A DNA stretch of 9,111 nucleotides. Source: an uncultured Parabacteroides sp. (lineage in GTDB: Bacteria > Bacteroidota > Bacteroidia > Bacteroidales > Tannerellaceae). Positions 6,130 to 9,111 of this stretch are shown one piece after another; positions within the stretch are counted from its first letter, which is position 1, and each line of letters opens with the position of its first letter. The stretch lies in contig CAAGLQ010000255.1 in the NCBI GenBank assembly GCA_900770835.1, positions 1 through 9,111 on the forward strand, in the 5' to 3' direction. The notes under the pieces are model-generated. The model was not told the origin of the DNA. It worked only from the letters and a program-made list of their open reading frames with translations, and searched no databases. The position numbers and the translations under genes are program-made.

Positions 6130-7337
6130 CAATACAGCAACCCGAACATCCAAAGCGGAATACGATTGCCCATCCCAATTTCCGTGTCCGCAACCGCCAA
6201 ATAGCTATTGGGAATATCTTTTATTTGTGAGAAATCCTTTGTCTTCCCGCCTACCTCAAACAAGAACTTTCGATCAATCCAAAAATCTCCTTGCTTAGGT
6301 AATAGCACCTCATGGTTTACGGATAACTGATTCAGGAAGAACGATTCACGCATAGCACCTACATCCACGTGCGCCGTTAAGGCATACATCAGATTGGGAT
6401 TGCCTACAAGAATCTTATCAGGGCTGGACAGGCTTTTAAAGGCCTTTTGCTGTACGGATACGAACCCTAACAATCCAGCTCGCTGCAAGGCGTGTAGGAT
6501 TTTCAGCCCTACGTCGCGTGTAGTCTCCAAATGATTATATACCTCGCTCATTTTGGGTAATTGGGGCACTCGCTCTGCCATCATCATCAGCATCCGACGC
6601 GCCTTGCGAAGCGTGGCGTATGAGATCTCCTCCACGGCTGGTAGGTCTGATTCCAATACCTGATTAACCACCTCTTGCAGTCGAAACTCGAAGCCATCCG
6701 CTTCCCGTTTATAAAAAGGGTAATAGCCGTGTCGTAGATAAGCCTCAAAAGTGGGCAACACTTTAAAGGTTTGCGAGGCGATCAAGCAGGCTTGCGTGGA
6801 ATGAGCGGATAAAAGCTCCTCTAAGGCAATCGGCTGCATGGTGTATAATCCTTCAAATTCCAAATATTCACGGAAAGACATACCTCGCAGTGTATATACG
6901 ATTTGCCGACGAGACATATCTCCCTGCTGGCGGTCTATTTGCAACATGGAGGAACTGGTATAGACAATGTGTAGGTCGGGATAGTCATCACAAAGGTTTT
7001 TGAGAACGGTCTGCCAGTTGGCATAGCGATGCACCTCGTCTAAAAAAAGATGCGTTCCCCCATGCGTATAGAAATGCTCCACTAACTCTGTCAGTGGATG
7101 GGTAGTGAACCACAGATTGTCTAATGACACATAAAGCGCTTTCTCTAACGTTGGGAAAGCTTCCTTGATGTGTTGCAAGATCAAGGTGGTTTTACCTACG
7201 CCTCGTTCTCCTTTGATGCCGATCACCCAATTGTCCCAATTGATAGCCGTATAGAGGTAACGGTGGAACTCCATCGACACCTGTTGCACTTTCCGATAAT
7301 AGCTGCGATACAGCCCTTCCATTGTTAGTTCTTCCAT
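6129..7337 (-). CDS. AAA+ ATPase, AAA_14/DUF4143 type
   Basis: 402 residues. The Walker A motif is 'GERGVGKT' (43-50), Walker B is 'LFLDE' (97-101), and a sensor-1-like 'YTSSS' follows at 126-130. The 'LRGMSFREYLEFEG' segment (150-163) is characteristic of the AAA_14 plus DUF4143 family. The middle (about 240-300) is helical and winged-helix-like. The C-terminus has D355 and 'EVGGK' (361-365), an arrangement resembling the PD-(D/E)xK nuclease-like tail of this family; activity is not implied. These ATPases are abundant in Bacteroidales and archaea, often as solitary genes, and their role is unresolved. The ATG at 7337 has GGAG about 8 nt upstream; a second ATG five codons in (7322) is possible. 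No signal peptide or membrane segment is seen. It stands alone, convergent with its left neighbour, with repeats upstream. Confidence 0.9.
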   Translation of the reverse strand: MEELTMEGLYRSYYRKVQQVSMEFHRYLYTAINWDNWVIGIKGERGVGKTTLILQHIKEAFPTLEKALYVSLDNLWFTTHPLTELVEHFYTHGGTHLFLDEVHRYANWQTVLKNLCDDYPDLHIVYTSSSMLQIDRQQGDMSRRQIVYTLRGMSFREYLEFEGLYTMQPIALEELLSAHSTQACLIASQTFKVLPTFEAYLRHGYYPFYKREADGFEFRLQEVVNQVLESDLPAVEEISYATLRKARRMLMMMAERVPQLPKMSEVYNHLETTRDVGLKILHALQRAGLLGFVSVQQKAFKSLSSPDKILVGNPNLMYALTAHVDVGAMRESFFLNQLSVNHEVLLPKQGDFWIDRKFLFEVGGKTKDFSQIKDIPNSYLAVADTEIGMGNRIPLWMFGLLY

Positions 7338-7358
7338 GATTTACTCCGATTAGTGAGG

Positions 7359-7366
7359 CAAATGTA
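7359..7366 (-). promoter_or_regulatory. -7 element of the AAA+ ATPase gene
   Basis: TACATTTG on the minus strand (7366-7359), identical to the gdhA -7 element, lies 21 nt upstream of the ATG at 7337. No TTG is found near the expected -33 position, where the repeat AAAAAGCTTTTTGAAAAGT sits instead. Downstream, CGGAG (7350-7346) supplies the ribosome-binding site. Confidence 0.65.
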
Positions 7367-7368
7367 CG

Positions 7369-7419
7369 AAAAAGCTTTTTGAAAAGTCTTTTTTTCGCAA
7401 AAAAAGCTTTTTGAAAAGT
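7369..7419. repeat. Direct repeat AAAAAGCTTTTTGAAAAGT, two copies
   Basis: The 19-mer AAAAAGCTTTTTGAAAAGT occurs at 7369-7387 and again at 7401-7419, with starts 32 bp apart. Each copy contains the palindrome AAAAAGCTTTTT. The first copy begins 3 bp upstream of the ATPase -7 element and covers the region where a -33 element would be. It could therefore be an operator for the ATPase gene; no regulator is identified. Confidence 0.8.
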
Positions 7420-7494
7420 GTTATCAGAGGCAAAAAGCACTTTTGGAAAAGTTTTTGGTGCGCTGTAAAAACGTTGTCCATGGTTCCAAAAAAT

Positions 7495-7604
7495 CATGGG
7501 CAACTGCAAAAAAATTCATGGGCAACTGGAGAAAAAACTACGGGCAACGTTTTCCAAAACGATGGGCAATACTTTTCAAAACTACGGGCAATGTTTTTTG
7601 AAGC
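7495..7604. repeat. Five 22-bp tandem units with conserved GGGCAA core
   Basis: GGGCAA occurs at 7498, 7520, 7542, 7564 and 7586, an exact 22-bp period over 110 bp. Each unit starts with a three-base variable part (CAT, CAT, TAC, GAT, TAC), then GGGCAA, then C or T, then about 12 bases rich in A or T. The A/T half changes from A-rich in units 1-2 to T-then-A in units 3-5. A related inverted core (TTGTCC, 7474-7479) precedes the array. The period is not a multiple of three, so it is not a coding repeat. It lies in the 684-bp gap between the ATPase start (7337) and the next gene (8022). Confidence 0.85.
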
Positions 7605-7682
7605 TATCAGCTATCCTATTTGAACCGCTTTGCGCACCTACTTTTTTTGCGCATCATGGCACATAGATTCCCCGAAACTCGT

Positions 7683-7690
7683 TACCTTTG
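7683..7690 (+). promoter_or_regulatory. -7 element of the putative structured RNA
   Basis: TACCTTTG, identical to the -7 elements of both tRNA genes in this window. The position 19 nt upstream reads CACA, so no -33 element is evident. The first strong hairpin of the RNA begins 3 nt downstream, close to where transcription should start. Confidence 0.65.
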
Positions 7691-7692
7691 CG

Positions 7693-7972
7693 CTGTTCTC
7701 ATCCCGATAAAGGGTGAGAGCAGACATATATCGAAAAGGCGTTTACTGAAACGTCTTGTCTTCTACATCTCAAACTTCGCAATTTGAACCCAGGAGACAA
7801 GGCAACGGTAGATGCCTGCGTAGTTGTATTCATGCGGCTTCATGCGCTCCGGCGCATGAGGTTCGTTTGTATATCTACCTGCGTGGGCTTCGACGTTGCT
7901 TATCCTTGGGTGAGGGCAATGCGAAGGCCTGAGATGTGGGATAAGTGACAGACGAATCCCGCGCTTTTTTTG
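7693..7972 (+). ncRNA. Putative structured non-coding RNA, class unknown
   Basis: About 280 nt with no credible ORF, bracketed by a -7 element and an intrinsic terminator. A 5' hairpin pairs CTGTTCTCATCC (7693-7704) with GGGTGAGAGCAG (7712-7723). Further hairpins are AAGGCGTTT/AAACGTCTT (7736-7757), GGTAGAT/ATCTACC (7807-7813 with 7873-7879) and CTTCATGCGC/GCGCATGAGG with a TCCG loop (7838-7861). Long-range pairing joins ACATCTCA (7765-7772) to TGAGATGT (7930-7937), and CTTCGCA (7775-7781) to TGCGAAG (7920-7926). An alternative 12-bp stem pairs 7753-7764 with 7792-7803. I see no tmRNA tag or RNase P signature motifs, and no SRP Alu/S-domain motif. It could be a Bacteroidales-specific ncRNA, a divergent 6S-like RNA, or a leader of the gene at 8022. 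Transcription is inferred, not shown. Confidence 0.6.
7935..7972 (+). terminator. Intrinsic terminator of the structured RNA
   Basis: GGGAT (7938-7942) pairs with ATCCC (7956-7960), extendable outward by three more pairs to 7935/7963 using wobbles. Seven T follow (7965-7971). The loop is long (13 nt) and the GC core short, so termination may be partial. The next start codon is 50 nt downstream without a visible promoter of its own. Confidence 0.7.
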
Positions 7973-8021
7973 TATATGCTGATGAAAGGAACATTATTCA
8001 TGTATTAAAATGTAAATCAGT

Positions 8022-8873
8022 ATGAATGCAAAAAAGATCTTTTTCGCAGGTGTATGCCTGTTAGCGGCTTGCTTTACGCAAGCACAAGAGAGCCAGATGC
8101 CGAAGGCTTTCAGTTATCAAGCGGTAGTACGTAATTCACAAGGCAAGGTGATTGCCAAGCAACCCGTAGGGATTAAAGTAGAGATCTTACAAGGATCAAC
8201 GGAGGGATCGGTGGTTTATGCGGAAACGCAGACTCCCGAAAGCAGCCAAACAGGTACGGTGAATTTACTTATTGGCACAGGTACAGCAACGCAAGGCGTT
8301 TTTGCTGACATTGATTGGGGCGCAGCCACCTACTTCCTGCGCATCAGCATGGATTTGCAAGGGGGCAGCAATTATGAGGTGGTTTCAACTACGCAGATGC
8401 TTCCTGTTCCCTATGCACTGTATGCGGAGAAAGCTGGGAGTGTGGTGAATGGTGGAAGTGGAGGAAGTACTGAGCCGGGAACACCTGCGGATGGAACATT
8501 GAAGTATGGAAGGGATTTTATTATTGCACCAACAGATTGGAATACATTAAAAGGAGATCTATTTGCAGCTGTAGGAACTGGTTTAGATTGTGGAGGCCAT
8601 GGTACTACTACATATGAATTTAATATTCTTTATCTGACAGGCACAGACTTGAAGTTGAGTGCAAAGATTGGTGAGCATAGACAATCATATGTAGAACCTC
8701 ATAAATCTGAGTCAACAGTTTTAGGAAGATATTTTAATTTTGAAATCGAGCCAACAGAGGAACAAGTGCAAGCGGGACAGTTACAGACTACTTTGTCTAT
8801 TCTCAATGAACAGGGTTCAGAGATTATATCTTTCCCTATCACTATTAACTATGACTATGTGAGAAGCGAATAA
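8022..8873 (+). CDS. Secreted two-domain protein of a Bacteroidetes surface family
   Basis: 283 residues with an N-terminal export signal (K4-K5, then a hydrophobic stretch to about 19). It ends either at a signal peptidase I site after 'FTQA' or at a lipobox 'LAAC' with C17, so it is secreted or a lipoprotein. Residues 28-137 form the recurring Bacteroidetes domain 'AFSYQAVVRN ... VEILQG ... FADIDWG ... YFLRISMD ... QMLPVPYALYAEKAG', which usually precedes variable C-terminal modules. A Gly/Ser/Pro linker (143-157) leads to a C-terminal domain (about 160-283) that I do not recognise; its short alternating strands suggest a beta-sandwich. Base composition falls visibly after the linker (about 8500), as if that module came from elsewhere. 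No promoter or Shine-Dalgarno is clear; expression may be read-through from the structured RNA. A second secreted gene follows 12 nt later. Confidence 0.85.
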   Translation: MNAKKIFFAGVCLLAACFTQAQESQMPKAFSYQAVVRNSQGKVIAKQPVGIKVEILQGSTEGSVVYAETQTPESSQTGTVNLLIGTGTATQGVFADIDWGAATYFLRISMDLQGGSNYEVVSTTQMLPVPYALYAEKAGSVVNGGSGGSTEPGTPADGTLKYGRDFIIAPTDWNTLKGDLFAAVGTGLDCGGHGTTTYEFNILYLTGTDLKLSAKIGEHRQSYVEPHKSESTVLGRYFNFEIEPTEEQVQAGQLQTTLSILNEQGSEIISFPITINYDYVRSE

Positions 8874-8885
8874 TACAATGTGGTT

Positions 8886-9111
8886 ATGAAACACCTATAC
8901 CTTATATATATAGCAACCTTTCACTCAGGGCGCAAACCTTGGAAGGAGGATTCACGATCTTGGGAGAAGAAATGGTGACATCGATAGGGGTGCAAGTGAC
9001 CGCTGTAGGTGGGCAGCCCTTTGTGGGGACAGCCGAAACAGATGAGTTGGAATATGGATTTGTAGCCATCCTTTCCACGCTCATCGAGCAGTCGGAAGGC
9101 ATAGACACCCC
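8886..9111 (+). pseudogene. Frameshifted, 3'-truncated secreted-protein gene
   Basis: The ATG at 8886 opens 'MKHLYLIYIATF', a plausible signal-peptide start, but that frame stops at 8976-8978. From about 8915 a different frame carries 'SLRAQTLEGGFTILGEEM' and continues open to the window edge ('VTAVGGQPFVGTAETDELEYGF'). This has the look of a mature Bacteroidetes secreted protein just after its signal peptide. That frame has no upstream ATG; the nearest is internal, at 8972. One extra T in the TTT at 8919-8921 would join the two into 'MKHLYLIYIATFSLRAQ'. Loss of one TA unit from the (TA)5 tract at 8903-8912 would also restore frame. It may be a pseudogene, a phase-variable gene in its off state, or a sequencing error. 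It lies 12 nt after the previous gene, probably in the same transcript; the window edge cuts it off. Confidence 0.65.

Noticed and set aside
7495..7604. CRISPR array
   Set aside because: Units are 22 bp in total with a 6-7 bp conserved core; there are no unique spacers of CRISPR length and no cas genes.
7192..7623. ORFs over the repeat region on either strand (70 and 105 codons)
   Set aside because: They are low-complexity readings of A/T-rich repeats, and the 22-bp period is not a multiple of three.
7693..7972. tmRNA, RNase P RNA or a TPP/cobalamin riboswitch
   Set aside because: I looked for a tag reading frame, the RNase P core motifs and the conserved riboswitch core sequences and found none; a model search is still needed to exclude divergent forms.
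8902..9108. Minus-strand 68-codon ORF at the right edge
   Set aside because: It is a shadow of the plus-strand frame, which encodes a plausible secreted protein.

Overview
The window looks like chromosomal DNA from a member of the Bacteroidales, most plausibly Parabacteroides or a close relative. Three things point there. Six candidate promoters carry the Bacteroidetes -7 element TAnnTTTG, three of them with a TTG-type -33 element exactly 19 nt upstream. Most genes lack a strong Shine-Dalgarno sequence. The protein families (DUF4286 next to ruvC, hexameric GdhA, a receiver/ATP-grasp 'PEP synthase-like' protein, and 'SYQAVVRN...VPYALYA' secreted proteins) are typical of the group. The genus is inference; the phylum-level call is firm.

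Layout. Positions 1-600 hold two divergent tRNA genes, tRNA-Phe(GAA) on the minus strand and tRNA-Pro(CGG) on the plus strand. Each has its own terminator, and both are driven by promoters and leaders that are near-identical inverted copies. The tRNA-Pro unit runs into a compact operon of a DUF4286 protein (604-918) and the Holliday-junction resolvase RuvC (923-1477), with no separate promoter visible. A bidirectional terminator then separates ruvC from the convergent gdhA (1594-2928, minus), the NADP-type glutamate dehydrogenase. From the gdhA promoter region a 984-residue protein diverges (3123-6077). It has two receiver-like domains and a PPDK/PEP-synthase type ATP-grasp domain, but lacks the phosphohistidine and PEP-binding domains of a real PEP synthase.

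Positions 6086-7623 are more accessory in character: a perfect convergent hairpin, an AAA+ ATPase of the AAA_14/DUF4143 type on the minus strand (6129-7337), and upstream of its promoter two sets of repeats. One of these is an array of five units at an exact 22-bp period (7495-7604). Positions 7683-7972 hold no credible ORF but do hold a Bacteroidetes -7 element, several strong hairpins, a long-range pairing and an intrinsic terminator. I read this as a structured non-coding RNA, or less likely a regulatory leader, of a class I cannot name.

The right end (8022-9111) holds two secreted-protein genes in tandem. The first is intact, with a family-typical N-terminal domain and an unrelated, more AT-rich C-terminal domain. 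The second runs off the window and is frameshifted inside its signal peptide, next to a (TA)5 tract and a T run. The housekeeping left half and the accessory right half show no evident functional link. The best leads are the structured RNA, the 22-bp repeat array, the receiver/ATP-grasp protein and the frameshifted secreted gene.
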